The position numbers and the translations under genes were made by a program. A stretch of DNA of 64,000 bases from Candidatus Melainabacteria bacterium (lineage in GTDB: Bacteria > Cyanobacteriota > Vampirovibrionia > Obscuribacterales > Obscuribacteraceae): the NCBI GenBank assembly GCA_016699165.1, contig CP064963.1, forward strand, positions 3,410,001-3,474,000, in the 5' to 3' direction. A model generated the notes under the pieces. The model was not told the DNA's origin and did no database searches. It saw nothing but the letters and a program-made list of their open reading frames with translations. This document shows positions 34,700 through 43,674 of this stretch, in pieces (within the stretch, counting starts at the first letter, position 1; the number at the start of each line of letters is the position of its first letter).

Positions 34700-35440
34700 C
34701 TAGGGACAAAATGCAGTGCCGTTTCCGCCACGCTCTACTACTAAGTCGCAGGCTAAATCGGCTTTAGCAATCAGTTCTTGAGGAGCAGTACCGTGAGCAG
34801 GAAAGTAAGCTATGCCAATACTGGTTTCAACCCAGAGTTTGTGCCAGTTGTGTTGAAAGGGCAAGTCTAGAAACTTCTTGCGAATCCGGTCTGCGACTAT
34901 TACAGCACCTGAGCCAGGTGTTTCAGGTAGCATCAATAAAAATCGATCGTCACCATATCGTGCCACCATGTCTATGTCTGTGCGCGAAGCGGCATTGAGC
35001 TGGTTGGCTACAAAAATAAGTGTGTTAAGGTGAATCTGATCGCCAAACTCTGCTTGAATTTTTTGCAAGCCACCAATGGCTACAATCATGATGGAAAGTG
35101 GACGATTGTAGCGTTTGGAGCGTCTCACTTCTCTGTCTAGTTTGCGCAGCAAATATCTGAAATTATAAACTGGTGTAATGTCGTCATAAAAGGCGATGCG
35201 CTCTACATCTTCTTGAGTGAGAATCTGGCGTCCCTGCGTTGTTGACTGAGACTGTCCCACAAAATTTTCGGGCAGACGGTCGGCAGGTGCGTTTAACTCG
35301 GCAAGTACTCGCAACTGCTCAAGCGAAAGCTGATTCGTGCGAACGTTGCTAACCTGACGGTTGAAAACCGAGTCGGCAACAATAGGCATATTCAGTCTGT
35401 CTCTATCTCTTTCTCGATTCCTGTCCATTGGTATCTGCAA
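34700..35440 (-). CDS. GGDEF-domain protein with altered active-site motif
   Basis: This 246-residue protein has a very basic/acidic N-terminus (DRNRERDRDR) and a GGDEF fold from about residue 85: IAFYDDITPVYNFRYLLRKL, REVRRSKRYNRPLSIMIV, ETSIGIAYFPAHG. The catalytic motif is ARYGDDRFLLML, with Gly-Asp-Asp-Arg-Phe in place of GG(D/E)EF, so cyclase activity is doubtful. In sequence it resembles the degenerate GGDEF protein at 27026, and the two are probably paralogues. It ends 13 bases from the end of queA. Confidence 0.87.
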   Translation of the reverse strand: MQIPMDRNRERDRDRLNMPIVADSVFNRQVSNVRTNQLSLEQLRVLAELNAPADRLPENFVGQSQSTTQGRQILTQEDVERIAFYDDITPVYNFRYLLRKLDREVRRSKRYNRPLSIMIVAIGGLQKIQAEFGDQIHLNTLIFVANQLNAASRTDIDMVARYGDDRFLLMLPETPGSGAVIVADRIRKKFLDLPFQHNWHKLWVETSIGIAYFPAHGTAPQELIAKADLACDLVVERGGNGTAFCP

Positions 35441-35495
35441 GCTCGTCTTTGACGATTTTACTCCTATTATAAATACCCATTACTTATAAGCCTAA

Positions 35496-36794
35496 TCAAA
35501 CAAGATAGAGCCTGAGCATGTTTAGAGCTTCTTTAGCCGTTCTGGTTCTGATTTCTTTGCGTGAAAGATGACTTGGAAGGCGTAATTCTTTGGTGATTGT
35601 TTCTTGGGCAGTATCAAGGGCGAGATAGACTAGACCGACCGGTTTATCCGCCGTCCCGCCGTCTGGTCCGGCTATGCCTGTGATAGCGTATCCGATAACG
35701 GATGAGGTTAAAAGTCTGACCCCGTGAGCCATTGATTTTGCACATTCTTCTGAAACGGCACCATGCTCGACCAGTAATTCCGCCGGCACGCCGACCATTT
35801 TTTCCTTCGCTTCATTTGCGTAAGTGACAAGGTTCAAACTAATAAATTTAGACGAGCCGGCAATATCTGTCAGAAGCTTACTCATCAAGCCCCCGGTGCA
35901 AGATTCGGCTAAAGAAATGGTCAATTTCTTTTCGGTTAACAATCTGGCGCATTCCGCTTCAAGATTGGTGTCATTAAATCCATACAAGAGGGGACCGCTT
36001 CGCTCAATAATTTGATCCACAACCGGCTGTGTCAGAGCCTTGGCTTCATCTAAAGTTGAAGCTTTGGCGGTGACACGAAGTCTACATTCGCCATGCCCCG
36101 CATATGGTGCAACAGTTGGATTGGCTAAATTCAATAAGTCAGCATAACGCTCAGCCAAAGCTGATTCACCAATGCCAAAGTGACGCAAATCAATGGAATA
36201 AATTGTGGCGCTACCCGCCTCGCCTTGTTCCATCAATTTTGGAGTAACTTGTGTTTTAAACAAATGTTTTAATTCAAACGGAACACCAGGCAAAGCAATC
36301 ATGATGCGAGGCGAGCTGATATTCAATTTGCGCAAAAGATCTAAGCTAATATCCCAGTAAATACCAGGGGCGGTGCCAGTATCATTTCGAAGGGGCATAG
36401 CGCCACGGGGAACAAGAGCTTGTTTTGAATTGGTTTCGGGCATGGCGATATTGCGAGCCGAAAAGAACTTTTTGATTTGCTCAAGTGATGGTTCGTGCAT
36501 GTCAAGCTCCACTCCAAGCGCTTTTGCCATGCACTCAACTGTTAAATCGTCAGCAGTTGGTCCCAGTCCACCAGACAAAATAATTATATCTGCGCGAGTA
36601 AGAGCGGCTTGAATACAAGTAATTATGCGCTCGACATTGTCTCCCACAGTGGTGTGATAAAAGCAATTCACGCCAAGTATTGCCAACTCTTGGGCTAAAT
36701 ATTGAGTGTTGGTATCTACAATCTGACCAAGCAATATCTCGGTGCCGATGGTGAGGACTTCGGCAATTGAATGTTTAGGCTTGGAAGTGACCAA
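35496..36794 (-). CDS. cinA: CinA-family nicotinamide-nucleotide amidase/pyrophosphatase
   Basis: Its two domains are the N-terminal MoaB-like COG1058 domain (VLTIGTEILLGQIVDTNTQYL, SGGLGPTADDLT, PGVPFELKHLF) and the C-terminal CinA amidase domain (SLAESCTGGLMSKLLTDIAGSS, AITGIAGPDGGTADKPVGLVYLA). Such proteins recycle pyridine nucleotides, cleaving NMN to NaMN. Its 432 residues are normal. The start is a TTG at 36794, just after the stop of a 50-residue membrane protein, so coupling is likely. No canonical start lies closer to the conserved strand. Confidence 0.93.
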   Translation of the reverse strand: MVTSKPKHSIAEVLTIGTEILLGQIVDTNTQYLAQELAILGVNCFYHTTVGDNVERIITCIQAALTRADIIILSGGLGPTADDLTVECMAKALGVELDMHEPSLEQIKKFFSARNIAMPETNSKQALVPRGAMPLRNDTGTAPGIYWDISLDLLRKLNISSPRIMIALPGVPFELKHLFKTQVTPKLMEQGEAGSATIYSIDLRHFGIGESALAERYADLLNLANPTVAPYAGHGECRLRVTAKASTLDEAKALTQPVVDQIIERSGPLLYGFNDTNLEAECARLLTEKKLTISLAESCTGGLMSKLLTDIAGSSKFISLNLVTYANEAKEKMVGVPAELLVEHGAVSEECAKSMAHGVRLLTSSVIGYAITGIAGPDGGTADKPVGLVYLALDTAQETITKELRLPSHLSRKEIRTRTAKEALNMLRLYLV

Positions 36795-36797
36795 AAA

Positions 36798-36950
36798 TTA
36801 GTGACCAGCAGGTGCAGATGTAGGGGCTGGTTCGTCGGCGTGATAGTTGAACATCGCCCATACGCCAAGGGCCAAAACCGAACTGGCAAAGCAAACAAAA
36901 AAGAAAATCAGCCAGCCCTGGCTAGAATCGTGATGTTTTGCTTGGCTCAT
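36798..36950 (-). CDS. 50-residue single-pass membrane protein
   Basis: This small gene encodes MSQAKHHDSSQGWLIF..., with one membrane helix (about residues 13-34, rich in Phe, Val, Ala, Leu) and a short Pro/Ala-rich tail ending APAGH. The His pair near the N-terminus is the only notable feature. Its TAA lies three bases before the cinA TTG, and a plausible promoter (36995-37024) points at it. The tight spacing and clear membrane pattern support it as a real gene. Function unknown. Confidence 0.65.
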   Translation of the reverse strand: MSQAKHHDSSQGWLIFFFVCFASSVLALGVWAMFNYHADEPAPTSAPAGH

Positions 36951-36994
36951 ATTCCCTGAATTCCCTCATCTGAATTTCAATCTGTCTTACTAAT

Positions 36995-37024
36995 AGTATA
37001 TTCGCTTGGATTCGTGCATGTCAT
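36995..37024 (-). promoter_or_regulatory. sigma-70-like promoter for the small membrane gene and cinA
   Basis: On the minus strand, ATGACA and TATACT are separated by 18 bases and each matches five of six consensus positions. The -10 box ends 45 bases before the ATG at 36950. Confidence 0.4.
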
Positions 37025-37031
37025 ACAGCAC

Positions 37032-37640
37032 TTAAAAAGACTTTATGCTCTTGATAAGTTCCATGCTGGGTGCCATATCGAACTTTTGGTCGTTGACTTG
37101 CACGGCGTAGAACAAGAAGGCATGGCCTTTTGCGTTAATAGTACAGGCAACCAAACCCTGTCTTTCGAAACCTTCTGGAGTTCTAATTTTTCCAAGCATG
37201 TAGGGCATTTCCCTGCCAAGAAGCTGCCAACTACCATCTTTAATTAATTCAGTGAATTTTCCAACCACCGAAGGTGTATTCATGCCGTAAGCGTAGGCGT
37301 CTTCGGTAAACTTGCGGGCTTTTTGGTTAGTCGTGCCTGGAAAATCGTAAATCGTATACTGCTGCATTGCTTTGCGATTTATAAGACTTACCAGGCGCAA
37401 GAAATTCATATCCATCCCGACCTGATATTCAAAGCCCTCGGGCAAAGGCTCAGGCAATTCCACTATTTTTTTTGCTAGTGCTGCCACGTATTTGGGATTG
37501 GGAGCGAGTTCCGCCATTCTTCTCGTTTCAAGTGAAACGTAAGTGATTGCAGCAATTGAGCCAAGGATGCCACTCAAAGAAAGAAAAACTACTATTTTTG
37601 ACCAGGCTGGAAGACGAGCGCCTGCTTGAATTGAGCTCAT
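37032..37640 (-). CDS. hypothetical membrane-anchored protein
   Basis: I do not recognise this 202-residue protein. One N-terminal membrane helix (about 16-36, IVVFLSLSGILGSIAAITYV) anchors an extracytoplasmic domain with VELPEPLPEGFEYQVGMDMNFLRLV, a Tyr-rich stretch and GLVACTINAKGHAFLFYAVQV. The latter resembles small sensor-like or DUF-type periplasmic domains. It is four bases downstream of folD on the same strand. Confidence 0.65.
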   Translation of the reverse strand: MSSIQAGARLPAWSKIVVFLSLSGILGSIAAITYVSLETRRMAELAPNPKYVAALAKKIVELPEPLPEGFEYQVGMDMNFLRLVSLINRKAMQQYTIYDFPGTTNQKARKFTEDAYAYGMNTPSVVGKFTELIKDGSWQLLGREMPYMLGKIRTPEGFERQGLVACTINAKGHAFLFYAVQVNDQKFDMAPSMELIKSIKSF

Positions 37641-37644
37641 GGAC

Positions 37645-38535
37645 TTAGTTTAAACCCATCCGTTTTTTGTAGGCGTAAATTGTATTGCACAAAAGTTGGG
37701 TCACAGTCATCGGTCCCACTCCTCCTGGTACTGGAGTAATGAGCGATGCCACTTTGGCTGAAGGCTCGAAGTCTACGTCTCCATATATAAGCGACATTCC
37801 ATCGGCTTTCCTTTCGTGGTGAATGCCAACGTCTATCACTACAGCGCCTTTCTTAATCCAGTCGGCTTTGACGAATTTGCCTTTGCCCATTGCGACTACA
37901 AGAATGTCAGCTTTGCGCACTTCATCTGCCAAATCTTTGGTGCGGCTGTGGCAGACCTTTACAGTGGCGTTCTTTTCCATAAGTAATAGCGCAATTGGCT
38001 TGCCTACTAACTTTGAGCGACCAATTACCACTGCTTGAGCGCCAGATAATTCTACTTTGTAATGTTCGAGCAGTGAGATAATCCCAAGCGGTGTGCACGG
38101 TCTCAGCCCTGGTTTGCCCTGAACTAAAGAGCCCAAATTGTATGGATGCAGACCATCAGCGTCTTTGCTTGGGTCCATAATGTCTAGAATTTCTTCTTCG
38201 TTCAAGTGTTTTGGCAAAGGCAATTGAACTAAGATGCCGTCAATGGCTTCGTCTTCGTTTAGTTTTCTGAGACAATCTTTCACTTCTTCCATCGAAACAT
38301 CTTTGTCTAGCTGTTTAAGAACGCTATGGATGCCCACTTTTTTGCAAGAATTGATTTTGTTTTTGACATAAAGATGCGATGCTGGATCTTCTCCAACCAG
38401 AACCACAGCCAAGCCTGGCTGACGAAGTCCTTTGGCTATGAACGCGTCTACTTCAATTTTCAAATCGCCTTTGATTTTCTCAGCAAGCATCTTGCCGTCG
38501 ATGATATGACTTTGGGTCTGAGCGGTATTGGTCAT
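37645..38535 (-). CDS. folD: bifunctional methylenetetrahydrofolate dehydrogenase/cyclohydrolase FolD
   Basis: FolD interconverts methylene-, methenyl- and formyl-tetrahydrofolate in one-carbon metabolism. Its 296 residues hold PGLAVVLVGEDPASHLYVKNK with the catalytic Tyr/Lys, DGILVQLPLPKHL, DPSKDADGLHP, CTPLGII, VVIGRSKLVGKPIALLL and TPVPGGVGPMT. It is 12 bases downstream of thiL and likely in the same transcript. Confidence 0.97.
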   Translation of the reverse strand: MTNTAQTQSHIIDGKMLAEKIKGDLKIEVDAFIAKGLRQPGLAVVLVGEDPASHLYVKNKINSCKKVGIHSVLKQLDKDVSMEEVKDCLRKLNEDEAIDGILVQLPLPKHLNEEEILDIMDPSKDADGLHPYNLGSLVQGKPGLRPCTPLGIISLLEHYKVELSGAQAVVIGRSKLVGKPIALLLMEKNATVKVCHSRTKDLADEVRKADILVVAMGKGKFVKADWIKKGAVVIDVGIHHERKADGMSLIYGDVDFEPSAKVASLITPVPGGVGPMTVTQLLCNTIYAYKKRMGLN

Positions 38536-38547
38536 TACTTGTTACCT

Positions 38548-39567
38548 TTATGACGGGTTACTTTGGTCAAAGTGATTGAAGATCTTGTCCATATTAAGGC
38601 AACTAAGTGATTCATTCCACTTCGAATCTGCAGTTTGAATTAACTTTACCGACGAAGGTCCATTTTTTTTCACTCTGCCTAGAATTTTCAACTGGTCCTT
38701 AATCTCTGTCTTGAATTCCTTAAAGTCCTTTTCGGGTATACAGGCAAGCAATTCATAATCTTCGCCGCCATAAAGTGCCCATTCAAGTGCATTTGCGCCA
38801 AGTTTAGAAGCTAACTCTTTAGTCTTAGAATGAATCGGAATCGAGCCAGGGTCAACTTCGAAAGTGACACTTGAAGCTCGGCTCATTTGCAATAGCGCAT
38901 CTGCCAGTCCATCGCTTGTATCCATCATAGTTAAGCGCGAGCCATGCTCAATCAATTGCCAGGATAGCTCAAGTCTGGGCTCTGGTTTGGTGTGTCTTTT
39001 CAGGCAATAAGAAAAGTCGCTTTGGGCATTTTTGAGTAATTCTTTGTCAGTGCAATTCAATAAATTAAATCCTGCTGCACTCGCTCCAAAATCACCTGAG
39101 ACTGCGATGATATCTCCCTCTTGGGCTGTAGATCTTTTGGCGATCCCTTTTTGATGCGCTTGCCCTAGCACTGTTATATTTATTGAAAACTGCTCGCCAG
39201 AAGCCAGGTTGCCGCCGGCAACGACCGTGTCGTAGCGACTACAACAATCAGTTAATCCGCCATAAAAATCGCTTAGATGTTCGCGTGTTATGTAGCTTGG
39301 TAAAATCAGTCCAACCAGTATTTGTCGGGGCTTTCCCGACATGGCAGCAATATCGCTCAGATTAACTGCGGCTGATTTGTAACCTAAATCGAAGAGCGAA
39401 GTGGTGCTCAATTTAAAATGGACATTTTCAACCATGCTATCGGTGCTGGCAAGCACTGGACCGTCGAACGCAAGCACAGCGCAATCGTCGCCAATTAAAT
39501 TTGAGTGGACCTGCTTGGTCCATTTTTTGATGTCTTCGATGAGACCGAGCTCGGTGCTTAATTTCAT
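38548..39567 (-). CDS. thiL: thiamine-monophosphate kinase ThiL
   Basis: ThiL phosphorylates thiamine monophosphate to the active diphosphate. It has IGDDCAVLAFDGPVLASTDSMVENVHF, VNLSDIAAMSGKP, VVAGGNLASG, DTSDGLADALLQM and GGEDYELLACIPE. About 339 residues from the ATG at 39567. An in-frame TTG at 39579 is possible. The C-terminal residues 315 onward are longer than in E. coli ThiL and lack known motifs. Confidence 0.94.
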   Translation of the reverse strand: MKLSTELGLIEDIKKWTKQVHSNLIGDDCAVLAFDGPVLASTDSMVENVHFKLSTTSLFDLGYKSAAVNLSDIAAMSGKPRQILVGLILPSYITREHLSDFYGGLTDCCSRYDTVVAGGNLASGEQFSINITVLGQAHQKGIAKRSTAQEGDIIAVSGDFGASAAGFNLLNCTDKELLKNAQSDFSYCLKRHTKPEPRLELSWQLIEHGSRLTMMDTSDGLADALLQMSRASSVTFEVDPGSIPIHSKTKELASKLGANALEWALYGGEDYELLACIPEKDFKEFKTEIKDQLKILGRVKKNGPSSVKLIQTADSKWNESLSCLNMDKIFNHFDQSNPS

Positions 39568-39630
39568 AAGGTGATACAATTTGAATCAAAATAGGTCTAT
39601 ATTTTATCAACAGGAAAAAATTCTATCCCT

Positions 39631-39894
39631 ATGAGTTCTAATCCACTGGCAATGGTCCTGGCTAACCTTTTAGGACTTTTCCAAATTCTTTTAGTCGTAT
39701 GGTGCCTATTGAGCTGGTTCCCTAGTATAGACTGGTACAAGCAACCATTTGCGCTTTTAGATCGCATTGTCCGGCCTGTAATTGAACCATTCAGAAAAAT
39801 CCTGCCCCCGATGGGCGGAATGGATTTTTCGCCCATTATTGCAATAGTTTCAATTCAGTTTGTCACTAACGTCATTATTAGCGCTCTTAGATAG
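39631..39894 (+). CDS. YggT/Ycf19-family membrane protein
   Basis: This 87-residue two-helix membrane protein has LLGLFQILLVVWCLLSWFP and ALLDRIVRPVIEPFRKILPPMGGMDFSPIIAIVSIQFV. The P(x)RxxLPP...DFSP pattern defines the YggT family, which is linked to cell-division or membrane distribution roles in Cyanobacteria and chloroplasts. An AGGAAAA site precedes the ATG. It is eight bases upstream of the Tat-exported gene. Confidence 0.88.
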   Translation: MSSNPLAMVLANLLGLFQILLVVWCLLSWFPSIDWYKQPFALLDRIVRPVIEPFRKILPPMGGMDFSPIIAIVSIQFVTNVIISALR

Positions 39895-39902
39895 TTGGAA
39901 AC

Positions 39903-41930
39903 ATGCTGAGTAGAAGAAAATTTCTCTTGGGCGGTGCTCTAGGTCTCTTTTCGTCCACTGGTTTTGAAGAACTGGTATGGGCAAAAGATAAGGGCAAAGT
40001 CAAGAAAGTTATTACAAAAGGGCCACGCAGTTTGGGCCGGCAGAGCTGGCCACCAGCTGTTGCAGCCGATTTTCTGGGCGTGCCAAACAAAGGACAAATT
40101 TGTATCTGCGACGGAAATGGCAGGCTGTCTCTGGCTGAGATGAAAGCAGCAAAAGGCTTCGCACCATCTTTTGAAGTGGTGGCAGAACTTTCTAATTTTG
40201 CTCGTCAAGTAATCGATATGGAAGTGCAGCAAGGCATTGCTTATTTATTAGTGCAAAAACCAATTAAGAATCCTGACTGTAACTTAGCACTTATGGCGAT
40301 TCGTTTGGCCAAAGGCGTAACACCGCAGGTGGTGCTGACGGCGCCGCTCACTCAGTTTAAAGACGCGGCTACTATTTGCATCGACAGAAAAGTAGTCTAT
40401 GTAGGCGGAGTGTCACCGGGCCAGGAAAATCTGGTTATGAGTTATGTAGTTAACTTGCAGAAAAATTCAGGCGATTTAAATCCGCTTGCATCTATTCGAG
40501 TTAATCAAACTGTGGCTGATTTAGCTGTTCAAAATAAAATATTGAGCGTTCTTCAAACAAGTGGTTCCGACTCTAGAATTGATTTTCTAAACATAGCCAA
40601 TCCAGTTTCGCCCCAGCCCAAAGAAGCTATAAAAATTGAAGGCGAATTCGACTCACTGGTTCAATATAAAGGCGCTCTGGTTGCCATTGGAAAAGTGGGC
40701 GGCAATCTGGAAGCTCGAAGTGTCGCCTTGACGCCAGCACCACGTGCGGTGGCGCGCACTGCCCTCGCTCCAATTAATCGTTTGATATCGGCTTTGACTT
40801 TGCAAAATCAAATAGTTCTTGTCGGAGAAAGCAAAGACAAGCTTGCTGTGATGGGCTTGAGTCTGGATAAGTCTTTTAATTTCACCAAACCCGATGTTGG
40901 TACATTTGAAATTGGACTGAAATCTTACGGAAAAATTTCAGCATCAAGCCTTGCTACAGACGGAAAAAGTTTGTATTTAGGAAATGGCATTTCGGGGCTT
41001 GAAGTTTTCAATCGCGAGACCGGCAGCTTCCGCCATGTTTTCACATATAAAGTACCGCGCCTTGCCGCATCACAAGTTTGTGCCTGGGGCGATTTAGCCG
41101 TGATTCTTACAAGTGAATTTATGTCTTACGACATTTCAGATGCTACAAGACCAAAACTAGTAGCTGAAACTTCCACTCTTTCTCCACTCAAAGCAATCAG
41201 CGGCGCTGGCAGCTATGTTCTTTGTCTTGGCGGCAGAGGCGATCTCAGTTTGCGTCGCATGAACAAATTAGATGATGTGATTGCCACTGCTAATGTCACA
41301 GGCAAAAATCTTACATTCGACAAAAACAAGCACTGTGTTTATGTTGTCGACCCGCAAGATAAATTGACCCGCGTGCATTGTTTCAAAGTCTTTTCAGACA
41401 AAATGGAAAATTTTGAAAACATCGAAGCGACAGGCAATTATTCGCTCATAAAAGCGACCAGCACGAATCTTATTATTGCTGGCTTAAACGACATCGCCAG
41501 TTACAGTATCGAAGGCGGAGAACCGCAAGCCGGAGCGTTTAAGCCAACTTCTAAATATCATTTAGACAATCTTGCCATCAGAGACTTTTGTTTAGAAGGC
41601 GATTTAATTCTTGCCACTTGTGTTGACCCAAATTCTTTTGGTTTCTTGGTCGTGCTCAAAATAGACAATGGCGAAATCAAACTATCTGCCAAATTTGATT
41701 TGAAACACGATGGCATGTCTGTCACATCTAATGCAAATACTGTGGTTTGTGTGGGCAAAGACAAAACTGGCGCCGACTTGGTTTCAATAATCGACATCTC
41801 GTCGCCGCACACACCACAGGAAATTAAAACCATTTCTACAATCGAGCAGGCCTCTGCCACGATTATTCAACCTCAAAAGAATCTTGCCGTTGTAGTTGGG
41901 CGAGGACTCGAAGTGTTCTCTTTAAGTTAA
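39903..41930 (+). CDS. Tat-exported beta-propeller-like protein
   Basis: This 675-residue protein starts with a twin-arginine signal (SRRKFLLGGALGLF), so it is exported folded. The remainder is all-beta with repeating blocks of roughly 45-60 residues, such as GSGISGLEVFNRETGSF-like and VVSIIDISSPHTPQEIKTI, resembling LVIVD/WD-type propellers. One block (LGNGISGLEVFNRE) matches the LVIVD repeat well. No catalytic residues are recognised. It may be a periplasmic interaction scaffold. Confidence 0.7.
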   Translation: MLSRRKFLLGGALGLFSSTGFEELVWAKDKGKVKKVITKGPRSLGRQSWPPAVAADFLGVPNKGQICICDGNGRLSLAEMKAAKGFAPSFEVVAELSNFARQVIDMEVQQGIAYLLVQKPIKNPDCNLALMAIRLAKGVTPQVVLTAPLTQFKDAATICIDRKVVYVGGVSPGQENLVMSYVVNLQKNSGDLNPLASIRVNQTVADLAVQNKILSVLQTSGSDSRIDFLNIANPVSPQPKEAIKIEGEFDSLVQYKGALVAIGKVGGNLEARSVALTPAPRAVARTALAPINRLISALTLQNQIVLVGESKDKLAVMGLSLDKSFNFTKPDVGTFEIGLKSYGKISASSLATDGKSLYLGNGISGLEVFNRETGSFRHVFTYKVPRLAASQVCAWGDLAVILTSEFMSYDISDATRPKLVAETSTLSPLKAISGAGSYVLCLGGRGDLSLRRMNKLDDVIATANVTGKNLTFDKNKHCVYVVDPQDKLTRVHCFKVFSDKMENFENIEATGNYSLIKATSTNLIIAGLNDIASYSIEGGEPQAGAFKPTSKYHLDNLAIRDFCLEGDLILATCVDPNSFGFLVVLKIDNGEIKLSAKFDLKHDGMSVTSNANTVVCVGKDKTGADLVSIIDISSPHTPQEIKTISTIEQASATIIQPQKNLAVVVGRGLEVFSLS

Positions 41931-42008
41931 ATATGGGGTTGACCCGGAGGTTTTGCTTTTACTTCTCGGGTAGAACTTAAATAGGACTTTTATGAGGACT
42001 CGCAAAAT

Positions 42009-42947
42009 ATGACTTCTGCCATTACCAAGAAGAAATTCCCACGCATCTCTTCTGCCGCGTTCGAGCATCCAGCCGACAAAGCTGCCCTTGAAGCTGTGCG
42101 CAAGATTCCGGTTCTGGACAAAGTCTTTTCGCGACTGACCGAGCTTGGTTTTGAGCGCGTCGTGCGTATTTCTCTTTTAGGTCAGGCAGTGCATGTGACG
42201 CCTAAACAGTGCGGCAAAATTTACAAGCTCTATAAAGAAGCTGCCGAAATTCTCGATATGCATGAGCCCGATTTATTTATTGCGTCGAATCCCGTGCCAA
42301 ATGCCGTTACGATGGGGGTTGAGCGTCCGGTGATTATTCTCTACTCCGGGCTTGTGGAAATGCTTACCGAAGAAGAATTGATGGCTGTGATGGGTCATGA
42401 GCTGGGTCACGTTAAAGCTGGACACGTTTTATACAAAACAATTGCTTATTTCTTGGTGAGAATGGCGCAGCAATTGCTTGGCGTTGGTGCAGGCGGTGTG
42501 GCTGGAGCCTTGTTGCAAGCGGCTCTATTCGATTGGTCACGCAAATCAGAATTGACTGCTGACCGCGCCGAGATGCTTGTGGCGCAGGACCTAGATGTCT
42601 GTATTCGCTTGCATATGAAACTCGCTTGCGGATCGGGCAAAATTTATGACCAGATGGACACCAAAGAATTTTTGCGTCAAGCAGATAGTTATGAAGATCT
42701 CGATCACAGCACTTTGAATAAGTTCTACAAGATTTTGCAGGAAGCATCGCTTTCGCATCCGTTGTCTGTGTTTAGAGCCAAAGAAGTAAAAGCCTGGTCT
42801 GAGAGCAAACAGTTCAAAGAAATCATGGAAGGTCGCTACCCAACTACAGATCAAGATTTGGGATTGCGTGTATGCCCGCACTGTGAGGCAAAAGTGAGCC
42901 CATCATTCTTCTTCTGTCCTGATTGTGGAAAGAGCACCAGAGTTTAA
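42009..42947 (+). CDS. M48-family metalloprotease with C-terminal zinc ribbon
   Basis: This 312-residue peptidase has AVMGHELGHVKAGH (His130, Glu131, His134) and the third zinc ligand in DWSRKSELTADR, the M48 pattern. Unlike HtpX it lacks N-terminal membrane helices, though a hydrophobic stretch (about 143-172) follows the active site. The last ~30 residues are a zinc ribbon (CPHCEAKVSPSFFFCPDC). The start MTSAITKKKFPRISSAAFEHP fits cytoplasmic or peripheral membrane forms. Confidence 0.9.
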   Translation: MTSAITKKKFPRISSAAFEHPADKAALEAVRKIPVLDKVFSRLTELGFERVVRISLLGQAVHVTPKQCGKIYKLYKEAAEILDMHEPDLFIASNPVPNAVTMGVERPVIILYSGLVEMLTEEELMAVMGHELGHVKAGHVLYKTIAYFLVRMAQQLLGVGAGGVAGALLQAALFDWSRKSELTADRAEMLVAQDLDVCIRLHMKLACGSGKIYDQMDTKEFLRQADSYEDLDHSTLNKFYKILQEASLSHPLSVFRAKEVKAWSESKQFKEIMEGRYPTTDQDLGLRVCPHCEAKVSPSFFFCPDCGKSTRV

Positions 42948-43040
42948 AGTGCAAAAATAAGCTGAGTTTTCGGACTGTGTCAATTTTTTGCCATCGCTAA
43001 TGGTGGCACCAGTTTATGTGTTTGGAATTGCTAGCATAAA

Positions 43041-43046
43041 TATAAT
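43041..43046 (+). promoter_or_regulatory. -10 box adjacent to a start codon (possible leaderless mRNA)
   Basis: A perfect TATAAT ends seven bases before the ATG at 43053. The predicted start site would coincide with the first base of the codon. No Shine-Dalgarno site is present and no clear -35 box is seen. Confidence 0.4.
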
Positions 43047-43052
43047 TCGATC

Positions 43053-43622
43053 ATGACTAATGTTTATTTTTATGCCACCAAAGAAGATTTGCCACAAATT
43101 CTGGATTTTTTAATAGAAAAAGGCTGTCAGATTTTCGACTCCAAATCTGAAATCAACCAAGCTGTTAAACAATTCAATTCAGTAGATGATGCTTTGTCAT
43201 CCAAGCTTTTACAAACAAGTCAATCTGCACAATTTAGAATTTGGTATCCTCCCGGAAAAGGCAAGGTCTTATTCAAGAAAAGAGAACTATCGCCTCCTAC
43301 ATATAAATCGGGAGATTTTTATTACACCACAGAAGGATGGGGATTATTCAATTTAGACATTTCGGGCTGCTGGGAGCAGAGAAAAAACTTAGGACCATCA
43401 GCATTTGGTGTTAATTCTGAGAAGAGGGCACTGGCATGGCAAGAAACCTATTTTGATAGTCTTGGTTTAGCGTCAGATTGGGATTGGGTTCAAAATAGAA
43501 AACTGTTGAATGAAGTCAGATATCACATAGATAAACGTCTATCCATAGAGAAGTACGAATCTCGCTCGGTATTACCTGGAGCTATAAATTTGAGAAACGC
43601 AGGTTACACATTGATCGGCTGA
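43053..43622 (+). CDS. hypothetical protein
   Basis: I do not recognise this 189-residue soluble protein. It is rich in aromatics: NVYFYATKEDLPQILDFLIEKG at the start, then FRIWYPPGKGKVLF, FYYTTEGWGLFNLDIS and SDWDWVQNRKLLNEVRYHI. The N-terminal block resembles small immunity or toxin-related proteins with an FYATxxDL start, but that is a guess. It is flanked by the M48 gene on the same strand and a convergent zinc-ribbon gene. Confidence 0.65.
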   Translation: MTNVYFYATKEDLPQILDFLIEKGCQIFDSKSEINQAVKQFNSVDDALSSKLLQTSQSAQFRIWYPPGKGKVLFKKRELSPPTYKSGDFYYTTEGWGLFNLDISGCWEQRKNLGPSAFGVNSEKRALAWQETYFDSLGLASDWDWVQNRKLLNEVRYHIDKRLSIEKYESRSVLPGAINLRNAGYTLIG

Positions 43623-43674
43623 TACGATCAATTCAAATTTCGATAAAGAGGCACTTTTGTTCGATGGAGAAGCT

